Shown here in pieces: positions 32,484-41,236 of a DNA stretch of 52,843 nt. Both the position numbers and the translations under genes were made by a program. The notes beneath the pieces are model-generated. The model did not search any database. It was given only the letters and a program-made list of their open reading frames with translations, and was not told where the DNA came from. Every line of letters starts with the position of its first letter. The stretch's first letter is position 1. Source of the DNA: Bacillota bacterium (lineage in GTDB: Bacteria > Bacillota > Dethiobacteria > Dethiobacterales > Dethiobacteraceae); contig JAAYSO010000055.1 of NCBI GenBank assembly GCA_012523945.1, forward strand, positions 1 through 52,843, written 5' to 3'.

Positions 32484-33968
32484 TTAAAAGCCTCCCCGGA
32501 ATAAAAACTCAGCCGCCCTGCGAGAAAGATCAAAGGGAATATTCCAAGGCATCAGACCGAATAAAAGTGTACAAAAAGCGATGACAACTATGGGTACCAG
32601 CATTTTAGAAGGCGCCTCGTCAATTTTAAGCGGTTCGCCCTCACCTTCTGCTTCCCGCCCAAAGAAGGCATTAATAATGATGGGCAAGTAGTAAAGCCCG
32701 TTCAATAAACTACTAATGAGTAAAACCACCACATAGTAAGGCTGGCGCGCATCAAGGGCCCCTAAAGCAAGCGTCCACTTGCTGACAAACCCGTTCAGGG
32801 GAGGAATACCCACCATGGCCAGGGCCGCCACTGTAAAAGCAGCCATGGTCACCGGCATCTGCCGGCCGATTCCGCCCAAATCCTTGATTTTACGCTTTCC
32901 TGTTTTAAGAATAATGGCACCGGCTGCTAAAAAGAGAGTACTTTTCATGGTGGCGTGACTGAAAATGTGGAAGATATCCCCAAGCAGAGCCCGTTCACTT
33001 AGAATAGTCATACCCAGTAAAACATATCCCATTTGCCCGATACTGGAATAGGCCAGACGGCGTTTCAGATCCTCCTGAGTTAAAGCCACAGCCGAACCTA
33101 AAAGGATGGAAATTACGGCTAAAACTGCCAAGATTAAGATCCAGCCTGTTTCCTGCAAGAGCTGCATACCATAAACATGAAAAATTACCCGCAATAAACC
33201 GTAAGCTCCTGTTTTCAGCATAATCCCCGATAATAAGGCACTGGCAGGCGAAGGCGCCACCGGGTGGGCATCAGGTAGCCAGACATGTAGCGGGAACATC
33301 CCGGCTTTCATGCCAAAACCGACAAGGTAAGCCAAAAAGGCCACCAACGCCAGTGTTGACGGTTCCCGGATTAAAACCCCGGCACCCAGGGATACCGATC
33401 CGGCCAGTTCAAAAGTAATGATAATACCGAAAAAGAGTGCCAGACCGCCGATAATAGTCATAATTAAATATTTATAGCCTGAACGCAGGGCTTCCACCGT
33501 CTCCTCGTGGATAACAAGCACATAAGAAGCCAGTGACATTAACTCAAAAAAGACAAAAAGCGTAAAGAAATCCCCGGCTAAAAACAGACCGATACAACCG
33601 GCCAAAGTCACCATCAACACCGGATAGTAACGGTTGCCGCCATGTTCATGGCGCATATAGTCCAGCGAATAGATAGTTGCCAGCATCCAGATAAAAGAAG
33701 ACAGGATTGACAGCGAGAAACTTAAAATATCCACACGGAAAGAAACTACTAAATTGGGCAGCAAAGAAAACAGCTTTACTTCAATGATCTCTCCGGCCAG
33801 AATATAAGGAAACAGCAACACTACCGACAGAAAAGTAATGACGGATGTAGCTACAGATAAGCCGTTACGAAGTTTTTCTGATCGTTTCTGTGCAAAGTAA
33901 ATAACAAAAGTCATAACAATCGGAAACATAGCAATCCAGACCGGCAAAATTTGTTTAAAGATTTCCAC
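32484..33968 (-). CDS. Antiporter-like proton/sodium-pumping subunit (MrpD/NuoM/NuoN family)
   Basis: 494 residues, about 14 membrane helices, normal length for the family. The essential Glu is in VFFELMSLASYVLVIHEE near residue 140. The Lys residues lie in GFGMKAGMFPLHVWLPDAHP near 220 and GIMLKTGAY near 250. It moves protons or sodium when joined to a redox module or other Mrp subunits. GTG start with AAGGAG. First gene of a two-gene unit with its own promoter and structured leader, next to rnfB. No MrpA, B, C, E, F or G and no Nuo redox subunits are in the window, so the partner complex is not shown. Confidence 0.9.
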   Translation of the reverse strand: MEIFKQILPVWIAMFPIVMTFVIYFAQKRSEKLRNGLSVATSVITFLSVVLLFPYILAGEIIEVKLFSLLPNLVVSFRVDILSFSLSILSSFIWMLATIYSLDYMRHEHGGNRYYPVLMVTLAGCIGLFLAGDFFTLFVFFELMSLASYVLVIHEETVEALRSGYKYLIMTIIGGLALFFGIIITFELAGSVSLGAGVLIREPSTLALVAFLAYLVGFGMKAGMFPLHVWLPDAHPVAPSPASALLSGIMLKTGAYGLLRVIFHVYGMQLLQETGWILILAVLAVISILLGSAVALTQEDLKRRLAYSSIGQMGYVLLGMTILSERALLGDIFHIFSHATMKSTLFLAAGAIILKTGKRKIKDLGGIGRQMPVTMAAFTVAALAMVGIPPLNGFVSKWTLALGALDARQPYYVVVLLISSLLNGLYYLPIIINAFFGREAEGEGEPLKIDEAPSKMLVPIVVIAFCTLLFGLMPWNIPFDLSRRAAEFLFRGGF

Positions 33969-34022
33969 AGTTTCTCAACTCCTTATGCCAATAGCTTAAT
34001 AAATATTTGCTATCTTCCCCAC

Positions 34023-34108
34023 AACAGACGGGAACCTGCCGCCGTACCGGGAATCCGGGCAGAGAAAAGACCGGGGAACTGCCCGAAAACAAAATTTTCC
34101 CTGCTGTT
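34023..34108 (-). promoter_or_regulatory. Structured leader RNA of the antiporter pair, candidate riboswitch
   Basis: The 338-base gap 33969-34307 contains this leader, its promoter and the rnfB terminator. On the minus strand AACAGCAGGGAA (34108-34097) faces TTCCCGTCTGTT (34034-34023): 5+5 pairs around a two-base internal loop. Inside, TCGGGCAG (34086-34079) pairs with CTGCCCGG (34062-34055). Two similar single-stranded blocks, TTCCCCGGT and TTCCCGGT, and CGGCGGCAGG lie in loop and junction. No coding frame runs through it. Transcribed, closed by a long-range stem and rich in unpaired conserved-looking G/C blocks, it looks like a ligand-binding leader. I do not recognise the class; a sodium- or other ion-sensing role is a guess from the gene downstream. 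Confidence 0.5.
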
Positions 34109-34140
34109 ATAAGAATCACTTATAGTGGGGCAACGCTACT

Positions 34141-34169
34141 AGTTTACTTGTAAAATGCCGGATTGTCAA
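34141..34169 (-). promoter_or_regulatory. Sigma-A promoter of the antiporter pair
   Basis: Perfect TTGACA at 34169-34164, a 17-base spacer and TAAACT at 34146-34141. Start near 34134, giving a leader of about 165 bases. Confidence 0.8.
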
Positions 34170-34270
34170 CATTTATCACCAGGTATTTCCACCCGGCAAG
34201 AGCATTTCTTTAAATGCTACGGATTGAGAGAAACAAATTATGAGATATAACTTCCTCTCCAAATTAGGAA

Positions 34271-34302
34271 AAAACGGTGCGTTTTTATTTTCGCACCGTT
34301 TT
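34271..34302 (-). terminator. Terminator of the rnf operon
   Basis: Perfect 11-bp stem AAAACGGTGCG/CGCACCGTTTT with a ten-base loop, followed by TT. It begins six bases after the rnfB stop and separates rnf from the antiporter pair. Confidence 0.85.
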
Positions 34303-34307
34303 CCGTA

Positions 34308-35090
34308 CTAGATAATAGTATTTTGCGGGCAGACTTCCACACAAGTGCCACAATTTGTACAAAGGCTGTAATCAATCACTGCCACGTTATTTACCATACT
34401 AATGGCGTTTTCAGGACATTTTTTCACGCACAGGGTGCAGGCAATACATCCCCGGCTGCAAACTTCACGTACCTGCTTGCCTTTATCCTGGTTCCGGCAA
34501 CTTACGTGATGTTTCTTTGTTTCCGGGACAAGCTCAAGCACCTGACGCGGGCATTCTTTCACACAAATACTGCAGCCTATACACAAATCTTTATCAACTA
34601 CCGGCAGGCCGTTTTCTCCCATAGAAATAGCATCTGTGGGGCAAACACGGACACAGTTGCCCAGACCCACACAGCCAAAGCTGCAGGCTATGGGGCCGCC
34701 GCCAAACATCAGTGCCGCCCTGCAATCCCGTGCTCCGTCATAAATATGTTTGACTTTAACAGTATTGCAGTCGCCGACACATTTAAGCTGGGCTACCTGG
34801 CGCTCCATGTCAACGGGCATATCGGCACCCAAAATTTCTGCAATCTTGGCGGCCACTTCCGCCCCGGCGGGTGTACAGCCGGTAACAGGAGCGTTGCCGG
34901 TCACAACTTCTTCGGCAAACTGATCACAGCCGGCACAACCGCAAGCACCACAGTTGGCGCCTGCCAGTAGCTCGCGCACTTCTTCAACTTTCGGATCAAC
35001 TTCTACGGCAAATTTCTGGGAAGCATAAGCCAAAGCTCCACCAAAAATGAGACCTAATCCTGCCAGAGTGATTACTGCCGCTACAATCAT
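34308..35090 (-). CDS. rnfB: RnfB, iron-sulfur subunit of the Rnf complex
   Basis: 260 residues. N-terminal membrane helix (about 3-22), a Cys cluster domain (NCGACGCAGC near 46-55 with a further Cys at about 72), then four ferredoxin-type motifs (CVGLGNCVRVCP, CIGCSICVKECP, CIACTLCVKKCP, CTNCGTCVEVCP). The multi-cluster form is typical of anaerobic Clostridia, in which RnfB is the port for reduced ferredoxin. Electrons go on through the membrane to NAD at RnfC while sodium or protons are exported. Last gene of rnfCDGEAB; AGGAGG before the ATG. Confidence 0.95.
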   Translation of the reverse strand: MIVAAVITLAGLGLIFGGALAYASQKFAVEVDPKVEEVRELLAGANCGACGCAGCDQFAEEVVTGNAPVTGCTPAGAEVAAKIAEILGADMPVDMERQVAQLKCVGDCNTVKVKHIYDGARDCRAALMFGGGPIACSFGCVGLGNCVRVCPTDAISMGENGLPVVDKDLCIGCSICVKECPRQVLELVPETKKHHVSCRNQDKGKQVREVCSRGCIACTLCVKKCPENAISMVNNVAVIDYSLCTNCGTCVEVCPQNTII

Positions 35091-35103
35091 ATAGTCTCGC
35101 CTC

Positions 35104-35682
35104 CTACATCATGCCTTGAAATCCCATAAAGGCGATGGAAAGGATTCCGGCAATAATTAATGCAAGGGAAACACCGCGAAAATGTTTCGGGATGGCAACC
35201 AATTCCAAACGTTCCCGGATACCGGCCAAAATAACCAGAGCCAGCGTAAAACCAAGGGCAGCTGCCACTCCGAAAATTACAGCTTCCAGGAGATTATGTT
35301 CCAGCTGAACATTTAACAGTGCTACCCCCAGCACTGCACAGTTGGTGGTAATCAAAGGCAGAAAAATACCCAGAGCCTGGTATAAAACAGGACTGATTTT
35401 GCGTATCACCAGCTCCACAAACTGTACCAGTGCGGCAATAACCAGAATAAACACGATTGTACGCAAGTATTCCAGTTGGAACGCTTGTAAAATATAATAT
35501 TCCAACAGCCAGGTGACTAAAGAAGCCAACCCCATAACAAAAGTTACGGCCATACCCATGCCAATGGATGTATCCACCTTTTTGGAAACACCTAGGAACG
35601 GGCAGATGCCGAGGAACCTTGTCAACACAAAATTGTTAACGAAAATGGCACCAAAGATAATAGCCAATATACTCGTCATCAT
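35104..35682 (-). CDS. rnfA: RnfA, membrane subunit of the Rnf complex
   Basis: 192 residues, six membrane helices. Cys27 (GICPFLG) and Cys115 (TTNCAVLG) match the residues that, with two from RnfE, hold the membrane iron-sulfur cluster in Rnf/Nqr. The start is one of two adjacent ATG codons. Between rnfE and rnfB. Confidence 0.95.
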   Translation of the reverse strand: MMTSILAIIFGAIFVNNFVLTRFLGICPFLGVSKKVDTSIGMGMAVTFVMGLASLVTWLLEYYILQAFQLEYLRTIVFILVIAALVQFVELVIRKISPVLYQALGIFLPLITTNCAVLGVALLNVQLEHNLLEAVIFGVAAALGFTLALVILAGIRERLELVAIPKHFRGVSLALIIAGILSIAFMGFQGMM

Positions 35683-35692
35683 CTACCCTCCT

Positions 35693-36292
35693 CTATTCCA
35701 GTCTGAACTTTTTAAAAAGCATATTTACCAATGCCATCATTAACCCATAGACCAGGAAACCACCGGCGGGAGAACCGAAAATTTGAAACGGCTCATAACC
35801 GGCACCCATAATAGTGACGCCAAAAATTGTGCCGGCGGAAAGTATCTCCCGGATTGAGCCCATGATGGTTAAAGACAAGGTAAAGCCTAGCCCCATGCCG
35901 AGACCGTCGGCAACGGAGGCAGCAATGGGGTTTTTCGAAGCAAAGGCTTCTGCCCGCCCCAGGATAATACAGTTAACAACAATGAGCGGAATAAAAATCC
36001 CCAAAGCGGAGTGCAGTTCCGGCGTAAAAGCATTGAGTAGCATATCAACCACGGTCACAAAGGTGGCGATAATGACAATATAGGCCGGAATACGGATTTT
36101 ATCCGGAATAAACTTCCGCAGAAGAGAAATCACAAAGTTTGACGCAATTAATACGGCTGCCGTGGAAAGTCCCATACCTAAACCGTTTACAGCCAAGGTG
36201 GTGACGGCAAGTGTGGGGCAAGTGCCCAGCACCAGGCGGAAGGTCGGGTTTTCTTTAAAGATGCCTTTGGTTACTTCTTTCATCAAACTCAT
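35693..36292 (-). CDS. rnfE: RnfE, membrane subunit of the Rnf complex
   Basis: 199 residues, six membrane helices, homologous to RnfA with opposite orientation. Cys25 (GTCPTLAV) and Cys108 (VVNCIILG) complete the shared membrane cluster. I choose the ATG at 36292, with GGAGGTGA before it; an ATG at 36307 overlapping the rnfG stop is the alternative. Confidence 0.95.
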   Translation of the reverse strand: MSLMKEVTKGIFKENPTFRLVLGTCPTLAVTTLAVNGLGMGLSTAAVLIASNFVISLLRKFIPDKIRIPAYIVIIATFVTVVDMLLNAFTPELHSALGIFIPLIVVNCIILGRAEAFASKNPIAASVADGLGMGLGFTLSLTIMGSIREILSAGTIFGVTIMGAGYEPFQIFGSPAGGFLVYGLMMALVNMLFKKFRLE

Positions 36293-36306
36293 ATCGTCAC
36301 CTCCCA

Positions 36307-37413
36307 TTATTGCTGCAGTGCATTTTTCACAGCATCCATGATGCCTTTACTGCTGAAAGTGGCACCACTGGCTGCATCAACTTGCACTGACTGCTCCTCT
36401 ATAATCCGTTTGGGTACTTGGGCTTTTGCCTGATTAAAGTATTCAGGCGTATCTTCACCGGCCAGAACTTCAATATTGGTAATTTTGCCGCCTTCAACCG
36501 TTACTTCTACTTTAATACCGGGCTTTAAGCCTTTACCTTCACCGGTGTAAACACCATCAGGAATGGCGGAAATATCAAGCTCACGTTCAACAGGTGCACC
36601 TGCTGCTCCCTGCAAGGCATTGCGCACAGCTTCCATAATACCTTTACTGCTGAAGGTAGCACCACTGGCCGCATCAACTTCAAGCTCCTGTTGCTCGACA
36701 ATCCGTTTGGGAATTTGAGCTTTTGCCTGATTGAAGTATTCAGGCGTATCTTCACCGGCCAGAACTTCAATATTGGTAATTTTGCCGCCTTCAACGGTTA
36801 CTTCTACTTTAATGCCGGGCATTAAGCCTTTACCTTCACCGGTATAGACACCATCCGGGATTGTAGTAATATCAATTTCTGCCGGGCCCTGGATAATGTC
36901 CCCGCCAAAGGCAAGTAGAATTGCTTCCATTTCTGCTTGAACACCGTTTTCCATGGCTACACTGGTGACGGTTGCACCGGATATATTATCAACATCAAAG
37001 TCATCATCGACAGTTTTACCTACAAACTGCTGGCGGTATGACTCATCCTCAATCTTTGAACCCAAACCTGCAGTTTCGCTGTGAGAAATAATGGTTAAAC
37101 TAACCAACTTCCCTTCGCCGTCGATGGCCAGGTTAAAACGTATCTCACCACCGTAACCGGAAGTTTTTCCTTCAGCAAGAATTCCCACCAGGTTGCCTTG
37201 GTCATCGTAGCCCACTGTGGCCGTACGACCGTCAGCTTCCAAATCTTCAAGTTTCTCTGCTATGGGGAAAAGTCTTTGCAAAAGTTCAATTTTTTCTTTT
37301 TGAATGCGTTCTTCAATGATTTGCGAGGTCACATCGTTTGTATAAGCCAAAACGCCTGCAGAAATGGCGCAGATCACCATCAAAATCACAGCTAAACGGA
37401 TTACTTCTTTCAT
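36307..37413 (-). CDS. rnfG: RnfG with three flavin-binding domains
   Basis: 368 residues, about twice the usual RnfG. Residues 1-175 are a normal RnfG: N-terminal helix, then an FMN-binding domain whose SGAT motif gives Thr148 as covalent flavin site. Residues 182-268 and 281-368 are two further FMN_bind domains, nearly identical to each other, each with DAASGATFSS (Thr253 and Thr352). Extra FMN_bind domains of this kind are known from flavin-rich extracellular electron-transfer proteins and are loaded by ApbE, which is not in the window. The start overlaps the rnfD stop. The added domains would lie outside the membrane. Confidence 0.94.
   Translation of the reverse strand: MKEVIRLAVILMVICAISAGVLAYTNDVTSQIIEERIQKEKIELLQRLFPIAEKLEDLEADGRTATVGYDDQGNLVGILAEGKTSGYGGEIRFNLAIDGEGKLVSLTIISHSETAGLGSKIEDESYRQQFVGKTVDDDFDVDNISGATVTSVAMENGVQAEMEAILLAFGGDIIQGPAEIDITTIPDGVYTGEGKGLMPGIKVEVTVEGGKITNIEVLAGEDTPEYFNQAKAQIPKRIVEQQELEVDAASGATFSSKGIMEAVRNALQGAAGAPVERELDISAIPDGVYTGEGKGLKPGIKVEVTVEGGKITNIEVLAGEDTPEYFNQAKAQVPKRIIEEQSVQVDAASGATFSSKGIMDAVKNALQQ
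36316..36870 (-). repeat. Intragenic duplication coding the two extra FMN-binding domains of RnfG
   Basis: Units at about 36610-36870 and 36316-36573. They differ at few positions: more than 40 consecutive residues are identical except one Met/Lys change. The high DNA similarity suggests a recent duplication or gene conversion. Confidence 0.88.
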
Positions 37414-38327
37414 TACTTGGCCACCTCCCCGTACTTTCTGGGTAGGGTCAGGTTATCAATTAAAGGCGTTACCGCATTCATCAGCAAAATGGCAAAAGTA
37501 ACACCCTCCGGATAACTGCCGTAAAAGCGGACCAGCATGGTCATTAAGCCGCAACCAATACCAAAGATCAGCTGTCCTTTCGGTGTTACCGGAGAAGTTA
37601 CCATATCAGTAGCCATAAAGAAGGCACCAAGGACCACACCGCCGGCTAAAACATGGAACAGACCGGCGCTTAAAGAGATGCCTTCGCCGCCCAGCAGTGT
37701 CCCCATGACGAAAACAACCAGGATATAACCGCCGGGAATGCGCCAGTTAATATGGCCTTTATAAAACAACCAAATAGCACCTAAAAGCAAAGCAAAGGCA
37801 CTGGTTTCCCCTAAAGAACCGGCAACGGAACCAACGAAAAGCTTTACAAAGTCAGGTGTTCCTGCTGAAGCCAAAGGTGTAGCCGCGGAAACCAGATCTA
37901 CCGGGCTTAACCAGCTTGTCATATGGCCGGTCCAGGAAATCATCAATACGGCTCTGGCAACTAAAGCCGGGTTGAAAATATTGTTGCCCAGGCCGCCAAA
38001 AGCTTGTTTCCCAATACCTATAGCAACTACGCCGCCAATGATGCATAGCCACCAAGGCGGTGCAGGAGGTAAAGTCATAGCTAAAAGCAAACCGGTTACA
38101 GCCGCACTGCCATCACCAAAAATATCTTTTTTGCGCAAGATAATGGCTTCAGTGAGCATGGAAGATAACATGCAAAGAACTATGGTGATAAGAGCACGAA
38201 AGCCGAAAAAGATAATGGCAGCCAAAACGGCAGGAAATAACGCCACAAGCACATCAGTCATCACACTGCGAATACTTTCTGCACTCTTTAAGTGTGGTGA
38301 GGACGAGACAATTAATTTGTTTTCCAT
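37413..38327 (-). CDS. rnfD: RnfD, membrane flavoprotein of the Rnf complex
   Basis: 304 residues, about nine membrane helices. The covalent flavin site is Thr150-152 region in LVSAATPLA, a variant of the family SGATPL. Also NPALVARAVL and TDMVTSPVTPKG. The ATG at 38327 has AAAGGAGGG before it; a TTG two codons earlier is less likely. It overlaps rnfG by one base. Confidence 0.95.
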   Translation of the reverse strand: MENKLIVSSSPHLKSAESIRSVMTDVLVALFPAVLAAIIFFGFRALITIVLCMLSSMLTEAIILRKKDIFGDGSAAVTGLLLAMTLPPAPPWWLCIIGGVVAIGIGKQAFGGLGNNIFNPALVARAVLMISWTGHMTSWLSPVDLVSAATPLASAGTPDFVKLFVGSVAGSLGETSAFALLLGAIWLFYKGHINWRIPGGYILVVFVMGTLLGGEGISLSAGLFHVLAGGVVLGAFFMATDMVTSPVTPKGQLIFGIGCGLMTMLVRFYGSYPEGVTFAILLMNAVTPLIDNLTLPRKYGEVAK

Positions 38328-38354
38328 AAGCAATCCCTCCTTTGCCCTTACCGG

Positions 38355-39686
38355 TTATTTAGCCGCCGCACGGCGTTTAGCCGCTATTTCACTTTTTGCC
38401 ATCCGGATCCATTGTGTGAGCGGGCGTTTAGCCGGGCAGATATAAGAGCAGCAGCCACACTCAATACAATCCATGGCATCATACTGCTCCGCCCTATCAT
38501 ACAAGCCCTGCTCCACGGCTGAACCGATAAACAGCGGCATAATACTTACCGGGCAAGCTTCCACACATTTTGCACATTTAATGCACGGTCCAATATCATC
38601 AACTGTAACATCCTCATCCGTGAGACACAAAATTCCTGAAGTGCCTTTGGTTACCGGTAAATTCTCCGGTCCCGGCTGGGCAAATCCCATCATGGGCCCA
38701 CCGAGAATGAGCTTTTTCAAATTAGGTTTAAAACCGCCGCACTGTTCAATGACGTCTTCAAGCGGTGTACCTATACGCACAAGCATATTTTTTGGTTCGT
38801 TAATTCCCGAACCTGTGATTGTGACAATTCTCTCAATTAAAGGCAGGCCTTTGCGCACGGCATCAGCGATGGCAATGCAAGTACCTACGTTTTGCACAAT
38901 ACAACCCACATGGGCAGGTAAACCGCCGGAAGGAACTTCCCTGCCGGTAAAAACTTTGATTAATTGCTTTTCCGCACCTTGCGGGTACTTGGTAGGCAGT
39001 GCGCGCACTTCAATTCTCGGATCATCTGCAGCCGCTTTTGTCAGTGCTTCCACGGCATCAGGCTTATTATCTTCAATGCCAATACAGCCTTTTTCCGCTC
39101 CGACAATTTTCATAACCAGCTGCAAACCAACAATGAGATCATCCGGCCTTTCCAACATGGCACGGTGATCACTGGTTAAATACGGTTCACACTCAGCACC
39201 GTTCACCAGCACATAATCAATTTTGTTTTCCGGTGGCGGTGAAATTTTGACATGTGTCGGGAAAGTTGCTCCTCCCATCCCCACAATGCCTGCTTCCCGC
39301 ACAAGTTGCTTCAACTCATCAGCGTTCAGTTTTTCCCAATCGGGATTAGGCTTCACCGATTCATGCCAGGTATCCTGAAAATCGTTTTCGATGAAAATAG
39401 CCTCCACAGTGCCGCCGGGAGCAGAATTACATGTACCGATTTTTATTACTTTTCCTGAAACACTGGAATGCACCGGCGCTGAAACAAAACCCTTGCTATC
39501 GCCTATTTTTTGCCCCATTTTTACTTCATCACCAACGGCCACGAGCGGCTCACAGGGCGCACCTATATGCTGAGACAAGGGAATTATTGCTACAGCCGGA
39601 GGATTAGCAGGTACAACAGGCTTCTTCTCCGTAGCACTCTTGTGGTCTCCGGGATGAACGCCTCCCTTAAACGTTTTTAAACTCAT
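38355..39686 (-). CDS. rnfC: RnfC, NADH-binding subunit of the Rnf complex
   Basis: 443 residues. An N-terminal biotinyl-like domain is followed by the NADH/FMN Rossmann region (GIVGMGGATFPTHVK near residue 130-145). Two 4Fe-4S motifs are near the C-terminus: CIKCAKCVEACP and CIECGCCSYICP. It reduces NAD at the cytoplasmic face. First gene of the rnf operon, with AAAGGGGTG before the ATG. Length is normal. Confidence 0.96.
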   Translation of the reverse strand: MSLKTFKGGVHPGDHKSATEKKPVVPANPPAVAIIPLSQHIGAPCEPLVAVGDEVKMGQKIGDSKGFVSAPVHSSVSGKVIKIGTCNSAPGGTVEAIFIENDFQDTWHESVKPNPDWEKLNADELKQLVREAGIVGMGGATFPTHVKISPPPENKIDYVLVNGAECEPYLTSDHRAMLERPDDLIVGLQLVMKIVGAEKGCIGIEDNKPDAVEALTKAAADDPRIEVRALPTKYPQGAEKQLIKVFTGREVPSGGLPAHVGCIVQNVGTCIAIADAVRKGLPLIERIVTITGSGINEPKNMLVRIGTPLEDVIEQCGGFKPNLKKLILGGPMMGFAQPGPENLPVTKGTSGILCLTDEDVTVDDIGPCIKCAKCVEACPVSIMPLFIGSAVEQGLYDRAEQYDAMDCIECGCCSYICPAKRPLTQWIRMAKSEIAAKRRAAAK

Positions 39687-39919
39687 ACGCTCAATTCACC
39701 CCTTTAGAATTAATAAAAAAATTGTGGCCATCCACTAGTGATTCGCGGCCATTGTGAATAATCCTTCACCTATGTCACAGAAACTCTGTATTTGACGCTT
39801 GAGAAGGATTTCACAGGAAAAAACTTCATGAGCATTGTAACCTGGCACATTTCACTAATATTCAACAAAAATCACGGAAACCCTGCACCAGGACAAAATT
39901 TACATTTTGCCAAACCCTC
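39687..39919 (-). promoter_or_regulatory. Upstream region of the rnf operon
   Basis: 233 bases without a gene. On the minus strand TTACAAT (near 39838) could be a -10 box but has no good -35. A TGGCC/GGCCA hairpin (39724-39752) is followed by seven T, 30 bases before rnfC, and could attenuate. On the plus strand TTGTGAATAATCCTTCACC resembles a Rex operator, but the half-sites are two bases too far apart. None is firm. Confidence 0.3.
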
Positions 39920-41221
39920 CTAAGCTTGTAAAAGCTCCTTTAAAACCTCCCGTGCTTCACTGATAGTATAAAGGGAACCGGAAACACATAATGCCTCTCC
40001 GGTAGGAAGCCCGTCCACCGCCCGCCGGACTGCATCGTCCACAGACGGAATTACATCCACAGGGGTTTTGCCGGCATAGCGTTTTGCCAGTTCAGCCACT
40101 TCGTAGGGATTAGCTGCCCGCGGATTATCCGGGGCCGTAATAATGATCCCGGCATCAGCCACCGGAATAATAAGGCTCAGAATTTCATCTACCGCCTTAT
40201 CGCCTAAAATCCCCAGCACCAGCTGCAGCCTGCGGCCGACCAAAATTTCTTTCAGTGCGGCACGCAGGGCTAAAATACCGTCAACATTATGCGCCCCGTC
40301 CACCATCACCAGTGGTTCCCGGGAAAAAACCTCCAACCTGCCGGGCCAGCGCGTCCGCACTAAACCGGTGCGGACGGATTCTTCATTAAAGGTAAGAGGC
40401 ATCAGCTCTCTGGCGGCTACGGCCAAGGCGGCATTACGGGCCTGATGCCGTCCGATAAGTTTTATTTCTAAACCGGTTATTTTACGCCAGGGACTTTGAT
40501 AATCAAAAATAATGCCGTCCAGCCCTGCTTGCCTGATTTCATACGTAAAATCACGGTCTACTTGCCAGAGCTTTGTTTCTTTTTGCGCCACTACATCCTG
40601 AAAGACACGCAAAGCTTCTTCCTTTTCCGCCGCCGTTACCACAGGCACTCCACGCTTAATGATACCGGCTTTTTCCGCGGCGATGGCGGCAATGGTTTCA
40701 CCTAAAACTTGAGTATGCTCCAGGCCAATATTAGTAATAACAGACAACCGGGGCTGAACTACATTGGTTGCATCCAAACGGCCGCCTAAACCTACTTCCA
40801 CTATGCCCCAATCAGGCTTTTTCAGGGCAAAATAAGTGAAAGCCAAGGCCGTCACCACTTCAAATTCCGTAGGCTGGCCCACTTCACCGGCGGCTAATTC
40901 CTCCACCGCCGGCTTAACCTTTTCCACAATGCGGACAATTTCTTCTTCACTGATATCTATGCCGTTAATGGCCATGCGGTTAGTAAATTTTTCAATATAA
41001 GGTGAGGTATAAAGCCCTACTTTAAATCCTTCTGCCTGCAGCATTTCAGCCAGAAAAGACGCTGTAGAACCTTTACCGTTGGTGCCGGCAATGTGGATAC
41101 TTTGAAACTGGTGTTGTGGATTGCCTAAAAGCTCCATGAGCCGATTCACCCGCTCCAGCCCCAAATTGGAACCGAAGCGGTACAAACCATGAATCCACTC
41201 TAAAGCCTTTTGATAGTCCAT
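39920..41221 (-). CDS. folC: FolC, folylpolyglutamate/dihydrofolate synthase
   Basis: 433 residues, Mur-ligase fold. ATP loop AGTNGKGST near 45-53, GLYTSPYIEKFTNR, EVGLGGRLDATN near 140, and DGAHNVDG near 310. Adds glutamate to folates. 15 bases after valS, the usual Firmicute pair; ATG with GGAGG. Confidence 0.96.
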   Translation of the reverse strand: MDYQKALEWIHGLYRFGSNLGLERVNRLMELLGNPQHQFQSIHIAGTNGKGSTASFLAEMLQAEGFKVGLYTSPYIEKFTNRMAINGIDISEEEIVRIVEKVKPAVEELAAGEVGQPTEFEVVTALAFTYFALKKPDWGIVEVGLGGRLDATNVVQPRLSVITNIGLEHTQVLGETIAAIAAEKAGIIKRGVPVVTAAEKEEALRVFQDVVAQKETKLWQVDRDFTYEIRQAGLDGIIFDYQSPWRKITGLEIKLIGRHQARNAALAVAARELMPLTFNEESVRTGLVRTRWPGRLEVFSREPLVMVDGAHNVDGILALRAALKEILVGRRLQLVLGILGDKAVDEILSLIIPVADAGIIITAPDNPRAANPYEVAELAKRYAGKTPVDVIPSVDDAVRRAVDGLPTGEALCVSGSLYTISEAREVLKELLQA

Positions 41222-41236
41222 TTTCTTACCTCCGCT

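Noticed and set aside
39731-39750. A stretch resembling the cloning-site sequence of a common T-vector (CACTAGTGATTCGCGGCC)
   Set aside because: It differs by one missing base, is flanked on both sides by ordinary genome sequence, and forms part of a hairpin before rnfC. Read coverage would settle whether it is real.
39757-39776. Rex operator upstream of rnfC
   Set aside because: The half-sites TTGTGAA and TTCAC are separated by six bases instead of four and the second half ends in CCT rather than CAA.
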